In this document: positions 8,140-16,684 of the stretch, piece after piece | Layout of the letters: each line of letters begins with the position of its first letter | How positions within the stretch are numbered: the stretch's first letter is position 1 | Assembly (NCBI RefSeq): GCF_913774235.1 | Contig: NZ_CAJYDW010000017.1 | Span: 186,001 to 250,000 of the forward strand | Source of the DNA: an uncultured Pseudomonas sp. | GTDB taxonomy: Bacteria > Pseudomonadota > Gammaproteobacteria > Pseudomonadales > Pseudomonadaceae | Length of the DNA stretch: 64,000 bases | Direction of reading: 5' to 3' | Notes under the pieces: model-generated | What the model was told of the DNA's origin: nothing | Database searches by the model: none | Seen by the model: only the letters and a program-made list of their open reading frames with translations | Program-made: the position numbers and the translations under genes

Positions 8140-8919
8140 ATGAAGATCCTGCTGGTCTACGCCCATCCCGAACCCCGCTCCCTCAACGGCGCCCTGCGCG
8201 ATTTCGCTATCGCCCATCTTCAGGCGGCCGGTCATGAGGTGCAGCTTTCCGATCTCTATGCCCTGGGCTGGAAGGCCACGCTAGATGCGGCGGATGCACC
8301 GCACCTGGCACCCGGCGAGCGTTTCGATGCGGTGATGGATTCCCAGCGCGCCTATGCCCAGGGCAGGCAACCTGCGGACATCGCCGCCGAGCAAGCCAAG
8401 CTGCTCTGGGCCGATGTGCTGATCCTGCAGTTCCCGCTGTGGTGGTTCTCCCTGCCGGCCATCCTCAAGGGCTGGGTGGAACGGGTCTATGCGTGCGGCT
8501 TCGCCTATGGCGTGGGGGAGCACAGCGACACGCACTGGGGCGATCGCTACGGCGAAGGCACCCTGGCGGGCAAGCGCGCCATGCTGGTGGTGACCTGCGG
8601 CGGCTGGGAGTCGCACTACGGCGACCGTGGCATTAACGGGGGCCTGAACGACATCCTCTTTCCAATCCAGCACGGCATCCTCTTCTATCCCGGCTTCAGC
8701 GTGCTGCCGCCCTTTCCGGTCTATCGCACCAGCAAGGTGGATGCTGCCGAATTCGAGCGGCTGTGTCAGGCCTATGGCGCCCGGCTGGATGGGTTGGCCA
8801 CGGATGCGCCGCTACCGTTCCGCCGGCAGAACGGCGGCGACTACGAGATTCCGGCGCTGACCCTGAAGCCCGAGCTGGCGCCGGGGCGGGCGGGGCTGGG
8901 GATTCATCTGGAGGAGTGA
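8140..8919 (+). CDS. NAD(P)H dehydrogenase (quinone), flavodoxin-like
   Basis: A 259-residue flavodoxin-fold oxidoreductase of the MdaB/NQO1-like group, which reduces quinones by two electrons using FAD or FMN. KILLVYAHPEPRSLNGAL at residues 2-19 binds the flavin phosphate, and the FPLWWFSLPAILKGWVERV block matches the family. The ATG at 8140 is chosen over the GTG at 8131 because GAGG (8128-8131) is then correctly spaced. The divergent LysR gene is the likely regulator, suggesting induction by quinones or redox-active compounds. Confidence 0.9.
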   Translation: MKILLVYAHPEPRSLNGALRDFAIAHLQAAGHEVQLSDLYALGWKATLDAADAPHLAPGERFDAVMDSQRAYAQGRQPADIAAEQAKLLWADVLILQFPLWWFSLPAILKGWVERVYACGFAYGVGEHSDTHWGDRYGEGTLAGKRAMLVVTCGGWESHYGDRGINGGLNDILFPIQHGILFYPGFSVLPPFPVYRTSKVDAAEFERLCQAYGARLDGLATDAPLPFRRQNGGDYEIPALTLKPELAPGRAGLGIHLEE

Positions 8920-8944
8920 AGGCCTGCCGCCTGCCCAGCATTTT

Positions 8945-8983
8945 GGCCCCTCACCCCAGCCCTCTCCCTGAGGGAGAGGGGGC
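8945..8983. repeat. REP-like palindrome, family 1 copy b
   Basis: CCCCTCACCCCAGCCCTCTC with the self-complementary CTCTCCCTGAGGGAGAG, just downstream of the quinone reductase gene. Confidence 0.75.
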
Positions 8984-9027
8984 GGTCACAGGCGGAGGTT
9001 GGGCGTCAGGACGGCGGGGTCGATCCA

Positions 9028-9096
9028 GTGGAAAAGGCTGCGCCGTTTTCCACGCTACGGGTTGTAGGGTGGACGACGGCGCAGCCTCGTCCACGC
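9028..9096. repeat. Palindromic intergenic repeat, family 2 copy a
   Basis: Two imperfect hairpins in a row: GTGGAAAA...TTTTCCAC (9028-9053) and GTAGGGTGGACGACGGCGCA with its partner TCGTCCACGC (9064-9096). Related copies occur at about 48331-48365, 48545-48570 and 57121-57200. Confidence 0.65.
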
Positions 9097-9112
9097 GCAA
9101 CGCCGGGCAGTC

Positions 9113-9409
9113 TCAGTTGGCTCTCTTGCTATCCACCTGGTCCAGCCGGCCGCCGCGGAAGGTGAGGAAGTACAGCATGCCGTTCCAGGGGCCGTAGGCC
9201 CATTCCTCGACGAATTCCACCTGGCGATAGCCGTAGCCGTCGGTGACCTGGCGCTCGCCCAGCGGGGTGACGCTCAGCGGATCGCCGCACTTGCCACGCA
9301 CCTCGTGGGTGGTGGAGCCGTCGGATACCAGGGCGCTGCCGCAGCGCAGGGAGGCGGCCTGGGCGGTGCCGGCGGCGAGGAGGGCGAGCAGGAGCAGGGC
9401 ACGGGTCAT
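9113..9409 (-). CDS. DUF2845 domain protein, second copy
   Basis: A 98-residue exported protein with an N-terminal signal peptide (MTRALLLLALLAAGTAQA) and a DUF2845 core: LRCGSALVSDG, then KCGDP, then EEWAYGPWNGMLYFLTFRGGRL. The two cysteines could form a disulfide in the periplasm. The start codon overlaps the stop of the upstream paralog by four bases (ATGA), implying coupled translation. Function unknown. It is the last gene of the DUF748-DUF2845-DUF2845 operon. Confidence 0.85.
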   Translation of the reverse strand: MTRALLLLALLAAGTAQAASLRCGSALVSDGSTTHEVRGKCGDPLSVTPLGERQVTDGYGYRQVEFVEEWAYGPWNGMLYFLTFRGGRLDQVDSKRAN

Positions 9410-9690
9410 TGGCGCTTGAACTCGATGCGGGTGAGGCGGTTGGCTTCGAAGGTGAGGATGTAGTTGGCGCCGTTCCAGGGGCCGTACACCCATTCTTCGA
9501 TCACCGCCTCGCGGCGTTCGTTGCGGCCCAGTTCGTAGCCCACCAGGTCGCGGTGGACCGGCTCGCCGCATTTCTGCAGCACTTCGAAGGCTCTATCACC
9601 GCGGCTGACCAGGGCGTTGCCGCATCTCATGGAGTCGGCGGCGGCACCGGTGGCGACCAGCAGGGTGAAAACGGCGAGCAGGCAACGCAT
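9406..9690 (-). CDS. DUF2845 domain protein, first copy
   Basis: A 94-residue exported protein with a signal peptide (MRCLLAVFTLLVATGAAA) and the same architecture as its downstream neighbour: MRCGNALVSRG, KCGEP, and EEWVYGPWNGANYILTFEANRL. The pair look like a tandem duplication that has diverged. It starts 20 bases after the DUF748 gene ends and overlaps the second copy by four bases. A structural or envelope role is plausible from the export signal and the AsmA-like neighbour, but nothing shows it directly. Confidence 0.85.
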   Translation of the reverse strand: MRCLLAVFTLLVATGAAADSMRCGNALVSRGDRAFEVLQKCGEPVHRDLVGYELGRNERREAVIEEWVYGPWNGANYILTFEANRLTRIEFKRQ

Positions 9691-9710
9691 GACGAGGGTC
9701 TCCTGACCGG

Positions 9711-12563
9711 TCAGAGCGCGCCGAGCTGCAGCTGTGCGGCCGTGGGCGACTCGCCGGATTGGGGTTGGGTGCTGACGTCCAGCAGATAGACCCGCTGGGC
9801 ATCCAGTTTCGCCGTGTCCACCAGGTAGGTCTTGATGGCCCCCGCGCGCTGCTGAGCCAGGCTGCGCAGGAGACCGTCGTTGCCGCTCCAGGCTTCGAGC
9901 ACCGCCTGGCGCAGGCGCGCCGTGCGGGTGGCATCGTCCAGACTATCCCATTCCTGCGGGGGTTGCGCCTGCAGCCGCAGGCGATACAGGCCTTCCAGCA
10001 GCGGCGCGCGCATGTCGGCGGGTACCTGCAACTGGCTGGGGTCGGCCGGGACCTTGTCGCCGCGGCGTTGCAGCAGGTTGAAGTACTGGGTCTGGAAGTC
10101 CTTTTCCAGCTGGCTGGCCGCCAGGGCGCGTCCGTCGCTGGCGGCGCTGGCGTGACCCTTGACCTCCACCGCCAGTTGCGGACGCTGGCGCAGCGCCGCG
10201 GCCAGCTTGTCCAGGTCGCCGCGGGCCTGGGCGGAAAGGGTGGTGCTGCCCGGGGCGAAGTCGATGGCGTCGAGATCGGCCTCGTGGCCGCCGACCAGCC
10301 CCGCCAGCATGCGGAAGGGTGCCTGGACGGTACGGGTCAGCAGATTCCTCAGGGTCTGCCAGACCACCGGCATGACGCTGAAGTTGGGGTCACTGAGATT
10401 GCCCGCCACCGGCAGGCGCAGGTCGATGCGGCCGTGGCTGTCCTTGAGCAGGGCCACCGCCAGGCGCACCGGCAGGTCCACGGCGTCCTTGCTGTCGACC
10501 CGCTCGCCCAGTTCCAGCTGGTCGAGCACCACGTGGTTCTGCGCCTGCAGCTTGCCGTCGTCGATGCGGTATTGCAGGTCCAGGTCGAGACGCCCCTTGC
10601 GCACCGCGTAGCCGGCGAACTTGCCGGTGTAGGGCGACAGGGTGGTGAGTTCGACCTGGCGGAAGTAGGCGGTCACGTCCAGTTGTTGCAGAGGGTCGAG
10701 GGGGTCGAGGCGGCCCTTGATCTCCACCGGGGCGAAGCGGTCGACCTTGCCAGCGAGGTGGATATCGGCCGGTTTGGAGGCGGCGGTGTCCAGGGTGCCG
10801 ATGCCGCCTTCCAGGGACTGGATATTGGTGGCGAAGCCGGGTTTCAGGCTGTTGTCGGCGAAGTCGGCGCTGCCATCCTTGATGGTCACCCCGCCGATGC
10901 GGACCTGCAGCGGTGGCGAGCTGTCCTTGGACGCGGATTTCGGCTGGGGGACCAGCAGGGCGCTGAAGTTGTTGCTCAGGTCCTCGTTGATCATCAGGGT
11001 GCCATAGGGCTTTTCCAGGTCGACCTTGTCGATCACCAGGCGCTTGCCCAGCTCGAAGGCGATGCCCTGCAGGTCGAGTAGTTGCCAGCGCATGAAGTCC
11101 TGCTGGTGCAGGGTGTCCAGCACATGCACCTGGGTGACCTGGGCGGTGCCGTCGACCTTGAGGCCCAGCGGCTCGCCCGGGGCGAGGGCCACCTTGAGCT
11201 TGCTGGCGAGCTGACCGCTGCGGATCTCCAGGCGCACATAGGGATTGAGATAGGGCTGGGCCTGGCGCAGGTTGAGTTCGTCGATGCCGACGTCGAGTTG
11301 CCCCTGCAAGGGGGTGAGGCCCAGCTGGCCGGCGACGGTGATGCGGCCGCGGTCGCCCAGGGTGGTCTTGAGGTCGAGGGCGAAGGGCTTGTCGCCCTGG
11401 GTATCGAAGCCCTTCAGCGCCACGTCCAGGCCGCTGAAATAGAGACTGGCCGGGTCCGGCGGGACACGGTCCACCAGGTGCAACTGGTTGTCGGTGAGCT
11501 GGACGTCAGCCAGCTTCACCCGCCAGCCCGGGCCGCTGCTCGGAGCGTCGCTGCTGGGGAAGAGCTTCTGCCAGTCCAGGCTGCCGTCCTGCTCGCGATT
11601 GCCCCAGGCGTCGAGGCCGTTGCCGCGCAGCTGGGCGATGGTGACTTCGCGTTGCTGCAGATCCAGGGCGATGCCTTCGGCGGCGAAGCGCTTGAAGCTG
11701 GCCTTGGGTTCGGCGTTCACCGCCTGCACGGCGACGTCGTCGAGCGCCAGGCGGCCCTGGCTGAGTTGCAGTTGCAGCGCCTTGGCCAGGTCCAGCCGGT
11801 AGTGGGTACTGGCCTCCAGGCGGCCCTTGCCCAGGGCCAGGGGCAGTTGGTTGCGCACATAGGGCCACCAGGGCGCGAGGCTTACGTTCTGCAGCGTCAG
11901 ATCCCCTTCGCTGCGCAGCGGGGCGAGGTCCAGGCTGCCCTTCCAGGTCAGTTGGCCACCCTGGGTGGTGGTGGCGGTCAGCGCCAACTGGCCGGGGGTA
12001 TCGCCGCTGCGGGTGCGGAAGTCCTGCAGGGTGGCGTCCAGCGGGGTGAGGGTGACGTCCACCGGCTGGGCGCCCTGGGCATCGAGGAAGTGCAGGCGGC
12101 CGCCAACCAGGGCGATGCGCTCGATGTGCACCGGGAAGGGTTGGCCGTCCGGCTCGGCGGCGGGGGCTGGCGCGTTGGCCGGGGCGGGCTCGCTGCGCCA
12201 GAGCTGGGCCAGGTTGACCTGGCCGTCCTTGGCGATGCGCAGGTCGACCTGGGGCTGGTCGAGACGGACGTCGGTGAGGTGCAGGGTACGGCGCCAGAGA
12301 CTGTCCAGCTGGAGATTGGCATAGAAGCCGTCAGCGGCCACGGTGGGCTGCTCCGCCGGACCGATCAGCAGCTTCTCCGCGCGCAGTTCCAGGGTGAAGG
12401 GGTTGAAGCTCAGCCCCTGCAGGCTGGCGGGCTGGGTGAGGCGCTCGCCGAGCGTCTGGTTGAGGTAGTGCAGGGCGACCCGCGGCCCGACCACGAAGCC
12501 GAGCAGACTGTAGAGGGCCAGGAGCACGAGCAGGACGAGGCTCGCTTTGACGATTCTGGGCAT
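9711..12563 (-). CDS. DUF748 / AsmA-like envelope protein
   Basis: A 950-residue protein with one N-terminal membrane helix (about residues 5-28) and a long repetitive beta-rich body typical of DUF748/AsmA-like proteins. Related large AsmA-like proteins are thought to carry phospholipid across the periplasm. Residues 755-800 (DFAPGSTTLSAQARGDLDKL, then EVKGHAS) resemble an OmpA-like peptidoglycan-binding segment. The ATG at 12563 (MPRIVKASLVLLV) is chosen because the membrane helix then starts at once; the upstream extension is low-complexity. It heads an operon with two small exported DUF2845 proteins, suggesting an envelope function in common. Confidence 0.85.
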   Translation of the reverse strand: MPRIVKASLVLLVLLALYSLLGFVVGPRVALHYLNQTLGERLTQPASLQGLSFNPFTLELRAEKLLIGPAEQPTVAADGFYANLQLDSLWRRTLHLTDVRLDQPQVDLRIAKDGQVNLAQLWRSEPAPANAPAPAAEPDGQPFPVHIERIALVGGRLHFLDAQGAQPVDVTLTPLDATLQDFRTRSGDTPGQLALTATTTQGGQLTWKGSLDLAPLRSEGDLTLQNVSLAPWWPYVRNQLPLALGKGRLEASTHYRLDLAKALQLQLSQGRLALDDVAVQAVNAEPKASFKRFAAEGIALDLQQREVTIAQLRGNGLDAWGNREQDGSLDWQKLFPSSDAPSSGPGWRVKLADVQLTDNQLHLVDRVPPDPASLYFSGLDVALKGFDTQGDKPFALDLKTTLGDRGRITVAGQLGLTPLQGQLDVGIDELNLRQAQPYLNPYVRLEIRSGQLASKLKVALAPGEPLGLKVDGTAQVTQVHVLDTLHQQDFMRWQLLDLQGIAFELGKRLVIDKVDLEKPYGTLMINEDLSNNFSALLVPQPKSASKDSSPPLQVRIGGVTIKDGSADFADNSLKPGFATNIQSLEGGIGTLDTAASKPADIHLAGKVDRFAPVEIKGRLDPLDPLQQLDVTAYFRQVELTTLSPYTGKFAGYAVRKGRLDLDLQYRIDDGKLQAQNHVVLDQLELGERVDSKDAVDLPVRLAVALLKDSHGRIDLRLPVAGNLSDPNFSVMPVVWQTLRNLLTRTVQAPFRMLAGLVGGHEADLDAIDFAPGSTTLSAQARGDLDKLAAALRQRPQLAVEVKGHASAASDGRALAASQLEKDFQTQYFNLLQRRGDKVPADPSQLQVPADMRAPLLEGLYRLRLQAQPPQEWDSLDDATRTARLRQAVLEAWSGNDGLLRSLAQQRAGAIKTYLVDTAKLDAQRVYLLDVSTQPQSGESPTAAQLQLGAL

Positions 12564-12991
12564 GCGGGTTTCTAGGACGATCAAGGTGCGCGGATTATGG
12601 CACGTCGCTCTTGCCGGCAAGGGCGGTGGGCGTCCCAAAAGTGCGGTGGGCCGCTCCTGGGGCCCGGCGAATGAGCTGGGCACGGAATGGGATACCCCTC
12701 ACGAATCGGCATTCACGCACGGCAGCGCGTGTGGGTGAGCGATCGACGGTCGCCTTGGCGGAGAGCCGCCGTCCAGAGCATCGACGGCAGTGGTGAGAGG
12801 CTCTAATCCGGCACTTTGCCATGATCCACCCGTCGCTCCGGATTAAGTTTGACTTAATGACCGCCGACTAGCCTCGTGAACAGGTTGCATGCTCAGGAGG
12901 AGGACGGCGGCGGGCCGATACCCGCTGTGCGATGGCAGGCCAGCACGGGCAACCACGAATCGAGAGTCCGCGTCGTCGTTCGGAGAGCCTG
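12564..12991. other. Intergenic region upstream of bestrophin gene
   Basis: This 428-base gap between divergent genes has no convincing ORF. It contains a 7-bp inverted repeat AATCCGG/CCGGATT (12805-12811 and 12838-12844) that runs into an AT-rich palindrome at 12842-12858. A long GC-rich part (12600-12790) shows nothing recognisable. Confidence 0.5.
12842..12858. promoter_or_regulatory. AT-rich palindrome ATTAAGT-TTG-ACTTAAT
   Basis: A perfect 7-bp inverted repeat with 3-base centre, strikingly AT-rich in this GC-rich DNA, about 134 bases upstream of the bestrophin start. It looks like a regulator-binding site; the regulator is not recognised. Confidence 0.45.
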
Positions 12992-13942
12992 ATGTCCAGT
13001 CCGATTTCCCTCCGCTCCATCCAGAAGAAAGTGCAGTTCCTGCGCACCACCTTCAGCTATGTCGGCTGGTCGCTGTTCGGCCTGTTCCTCTGGGACGTGG
13101 CGGTGACGGTGGATGCCATGCTGTTCGTCGACGAGCGCTTCGATCTGCCGCTGACACCCCTGACCCTGTTGTGCTCGGCGCTGGTGGTGCTGATCAGCTT
13201 TCGCAACAGCAGCGCCTATGGCCGCTGGTGGGAGGCGCGTACGCTGTGGGGCGCCATGGTCAACAGCTCGCGCAGCTTCGGCCGCCAGGTGCTGACCCTG
13301 ATCGACGACCAGGGCCCCGGCCAGAACCGGGTCAAGGCGGTGCTGCTGCGTCGGCACATGGGCTATCTGCATGCCCTGCGCGCCCAGCTCAAGCGCCAGG
13401 ACCCGGCTCAGGCCGCCGCGCCCTATCTCGCCCGCCACGAACTGGTGCTGGCCGAGGGTAGCCTCAATTTCGCCAACGACGTCCTCGCCGGCACCGCCGA
13501 GCTGATCGCCAGCGAGTACCGCCAGGGCCGGTTGGACAGCATTCGCCTGGCACGGCTGGAAGAGACCCTGGTGGACATGTCCAACTGGCAGGGCGGCATG
13601 GAGCGCATTGCCAATACGCCCTTGCCCTATCCCTATGTGTGCTTCCCGCAGCTGTTCAGCTTCCTGTTCTGCATCGCCATGCCGCTGGGGCTGGTCTCGA
13701 CCCTGGGCTGGTTCACCCCGCTGGTGTCCACCGTGGTCGGTTTCATGCTGCTGGCCCTGGAGCGTATCGGCAGCGACCTGCAGGCGCCCTTCGCCGAGAG
13801 CCAGCACCAGATCACCATGGACAAGCTGTGCGCCACCATCGAGGCCAATCTGCTGTCGATGTTGAGACCGCGCAGCGACGAGGGCGCGACCGTGGTGCTG
13901 GCGCAGGAGAGCAGCTCGGTCGCGGCACGCCAGGTGGCCTGA
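12992..13942 (+). CDS. Bestrophin family anion channel
   Basis: A 316-residue member of the bestrophin/UPF0187 family, which form pentameric anion (chloride) channels in the inner membrane. Visible features are FRNSSAYGRWWEARTLWG in the first transmembrane region, further membrane helices at about 215-265, and the LPYPYVCFPQLFSFLFCIAMPLG region. The start at 12992 follows a GGAGAG ribosome-binding site by 6 bases. Monocistronic by spacing. Physiological role in bacteria is unsettled. Confidence 0.88.
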   Translation: MSSPISLRSIQKKVQFLRTTFSYVGWSLFGLFLWDVAVTVDAMLFVDERFDLPLTPLTLLCSALVVLISFRNSSAYGRWWEARTLWGAMVNSSRSFGRQVLTLIDDQGPGQNRVKAVLLRRHMGYLHALRAQLKRQDPAQAAAPYLARHELVLAEGSLNFANDVLAGTAELIASEYRQGRLDSIRLARLEETLVDMSNWQGGMERIANTPLPYPYVCFPQLFSFLFCIAMPLGLVSTLGWFTPLVSTVVGFMLLALERIGSDLQAPFAESQHQITMDKLCATIEANLLSMLRPRSDEGATVVLAQESSSVAARQVA

Positions 13943-14224
13943 GGCGACGGACGGCCGCAACGCAGGCGGCGCCAGGCCGGGCCGGGTGGGCAGGGCCTGG
14001 CGCGACCCGCAAAGCGCCGCGCCAGACAGATTCTTTGCGACTGTCATGGCACTAGCACCGCTTCGCTCCTGTCACATTTTGCAACCTCCCCTGGCGACGG
14101 CGATTTGCCATGACGTACCGGTCGTGCGGACGTCGCGGATGCGCCGGGGCGAGGCGTGCCATAGGGTGCCAGTCCAGCGGACATCACCCGGGCGACCCCT
14201 AACCCTCGCTACGGATGCCCGCTC

Positions 14225-15529
14225 ATGTCAGAGACCCGTTCCCCGGCCGCCGGGACCGGCGCCGAACCCTCGCGTCGCGCTCGTCATGCCCTGGATGCCC
14301 TCAACTTCACCCTGGCCGACGTCCGCGACGGCCTGGGGCCTTACCTCGCCATCTACCTGATCGCCGTGCGCGGCCCGGGGGAGGGCTGGAACGAGGCCAC
14401 CGCCGGTTTCATCATGACCCTGGCCGGCATCGCCGGACTGATCGCGCAAACGCCTGCCGGCGCCCTGATCGACCGTACCCGCCACAAGCGCCTGATGGTT
14501 GGCCTGGCCGCCTTGTTGGTCACCATCTGCAGCCTGATGCTGCCCTTCGTGTCCAACTTCTACGTGGTGGCCGCCACCCAGTCGCTGGCCCATGCCGCGG
14601 CGGCGATCTTCGCCCCGGCGCTGGCGGCCATCACCCTGGGCATCGTCGGGCCCAAGGCTTTCACCCGGCACATCGGCCGCAACGAAGGCTTCAACCATGC
14701 CGGCAACGCCGTCTCGGCGGCCCTGGCCGGCGGCCTGGCCTATTTCTTCGGCCCCACCGTGGTGTTCTGGCTGATGGCGCTACTGGCGGCGGCCTCCATC
14801 GTCGCCATCGTCCGCGTGCCCCAGGACGAGATCGACGATGACCTCGCCCAGGGCCTCGGCGAAGAAAACGGCGCCCGCGACGCCAAGCCGGTCTCGGCCT
14901 GGCAGGCGCTGCTGGCCAATCGCAAGCTGCAGCTGCTGGCGCTGCTGGCTGCCATCTTCCACCTGGCCAATGCCGCCATGCTGACCTCGGTCGGCCAGCA
15001 GCTGACCCATATCGTCGGCAAGGACAGCGCCACCTCGCTGGTGGCCGTCTGCATCGTTGCCGCCCAGTGCGTGATGGTGCCGGTGGCCATCCTGGTGGGG
15101 CGCAAGGCCGACGTCTTCGGCCGCAAGCCGATCTTTCTCTTCGCCTTCGCCGTGCTGGCGATCCGCGGGGTGCTCTACACCTTCTCCGACAGCCCCTACT
15201 ACTTGGTGGCGGTGCAACTGCTCGACGGCGTCGGTGCCGGGATCTATGGCGCCCTGATGCCGGTGATCGTCGCCGACCTGACCCGCGGCTCGGGGCGCTT
15301 CAACGTCAGCCAGGGCGCCATCGCCACCGCCCAGGGCCTGGGCGCCGCCATCAGTGCCACCATCGCCGGGGTGATCATCGTCCGCTTCGGCTACGGCGCG
15401 GCCTTCACCACCCTGGCGGCCATCGCCGGGGTGGGCTTCGTGCTCTATCTGTTGCTGATGCCCGAGACCCGCGACGAGCACGTCGCTGGGACTGCGGCGC
15501 GTTCGACCGGCTCGGTGGTGGGGGGCTGA
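14225..15529 (+). CDS. MFS transporter
   Basis: A 434-residue 12-helix major facilitator protein in the inner membrane. It has the MFS loop motif GALIDRTRHKR between helices 2 and 3 and a second GRKADVFGRKP in the matching half. The first helix region reads ALDALNFTLADVRDGLGPYLAIYLI. Substrate unknown. Its stop is followed after one base by the metallophosphoesterase start, so the two are surely co-transcribed. The 282-base leader region upstream (13943-14224) shows no clear element. Confidence 0.88.
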   Translation: MSETRSPAAGTGAEPSRRARHALDALNFTLADVRDGLGPYLAIYLIAVRGPGEGWNEATAGFIMTLAGIAGLIAQTPAGALIDRTRHKRLMVGLAALLVTICSLMLPFVSNFYVVAATQSLAHAAAAIFAPALAAITLGIVGPKAFTRHIGRNEGFNHAGNAVSAALAGGLAYFFGPTVVFWLMALLAAASIVAIVRVPQDEIDDDLAQGLGEENGARDAKPVSAWQALLANRKLQLLALLAAIFHLANAAMLTSVGQQLTHIVGKDSATSLVAVCIVAAQCVMVPVAILVGRKADVFGRKPIFLFAFAVLAIRGVLYTFSDSPYYLVAVQLLDGVGAGIYGALMPVIVADLTRGSGRFNVSQGAIATAQGLGAAISATIAGVIIVRFGYGAAFTTLAAIAGVGFVLYLLLMPETRDEHVAGTAARSTGSVVGG

Positions 15530-15530
15530 C

Positions 15531-16634
15531 ATGGCACGCCAGGATGACTTCCTCGCCTTCGTCCATATCGGCGATCTGCACCTGACCACCGCCGAGGCGG
15601 ACAACGCCCGGGACCTGCAGACCATCCTGCAACGGCTGCGCGGACGCACCGAACTGGATTTCGTCTATCTGCCCGGGGACAACGCCGACAATGGCACCCC
15701 GGCGCAATACCGGTTGCTGCGCCAGGCACTGGCCGACTTCCCCCTGCCGGTAGCGGCGATCACCGGCGACCACGACATGGAGGGCGGCGATCTCGGGCCC
15801 TTCTACGCCGAGCTACAGGTACCCCAGCTACCCTACGCCAAGGACGTGGGCGGCCTGCGCTGCCTGTTCCTCGACATGTGCGGCCCCGGCAGCGGCGGCC
15901 CGGACTTCCGCCTCGGCGCCGAGCAGGTGCAGTGGCTGGAGCGGGAACTGCTGGAGGCCACCCGCCAGGAGCGCCAGTGCGTGGTCTTCATGCACAGCTA
16001 TCCGGCCGATCTGCGCGGGCCCGGCGAGGCGGAACGGGTGGCGCGCCTGCTGCACGAAGGCCCGGTGCGGCTGGTGGAAATCGGCCACACCCATTACAAC
16101 GAGCTGGCGCATGACGGCGGGGTGCTCTACGCCGCCTGCCGCTCCACCGGCCAGATCGAAGAGGGGCGTGCCGGCTTCGCCCTGGTCACCGTCGATGGTC
16201 AGGCGGTGAGCTGGCGCTTCCGCGAGTTGCGCGAAGCGGGGCCCTGGGTGCAGATTACCGCGCCCGGCGATGTCCGGCTGAACGCGGCCGGGGCGGTCGA
16301 GGCCGAGGAATGTCGCGCGCTGGTGCTGGCCGCGGCCGCGCTGGACAGCTGCGAATGGCGCGCTGACGAAGGGCCCTGGTGGCCCCTGCAGCCCTTGGGC
16401 AAGGGGCGCTATCGTGGCGACCGGCCGGTACCCGCAGGCACCCGGCGCCTGCAGGTCCGGGTTCGGGATGCCCAGGGAGGAGAAGACGGCGACGAGGTGG
16501 CGCTGCACGGTGAGCGTCCGGCGCTCGCCGCCCCGGCGCACTGGGGCTCGGATCACAGTCAGCTGGGCGAATGGCCGACCAAGGGCGTGCTGGGTACCCA
16601 ACTGGGGCCCAATCGCAATGGCCGCAAATGGTGA
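15531..16634 (+). CDS. Calcineurin-like metallophosphoesterase
   Basis: A 367-residue protein whose first 230 residues are a metallophosphoesterase domain with all metal-binding motifs: GDLH, PGDNADN, TGDHD (the usual GNHD), FMHSYP and GHTH. Residues beyond 235 form an extra beta-rich C-terminal domain. Substrates in this superfamily range from cyclic nucleotides to phospholipids, so none can be assigned. It starts one base after the MFS gene; a short hairpin (16633-16640 with 16648-16655) overlaps its stop before the ArsB-like gene. Confidence 0.85.
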   Translation: MARQDDFLAFVHIGDLHLTTAEADNARDLQTILQRLRGRTELDFVYLPGDNADNGTPAQYRLLRQALADFPLPVAAITGDHDMEGGDLGPFYAELQVPQLPYAKDVGGLRCLFLDMCGPGSGGPDFRLGAEQVQWLERELLEATRQERQCVVFMHSYPADLRGPGEAERVARLLHEGPVRLVEIGHTHYNELAHDGGVLYAACRSTGQIEEGRAGFALVTVDGQAVSWRFRELREAGPWVQITAPGDVRLNAAGAVEAEECRALVLAAAALDSCEWRADEGPWWPLQPLGKGRYRGDRPVPAGTRRLQVRVRDAQGGEDGDEVALHGERPALAAPAHWGSDHSQLGEWPTKGVLGTQLGPNRNGRKW

Positions 16635-16684
16635 GACCGGCATCCGGCCGGTCTCGCGGATCGATTAGAAGGAATGCGTCCTAG

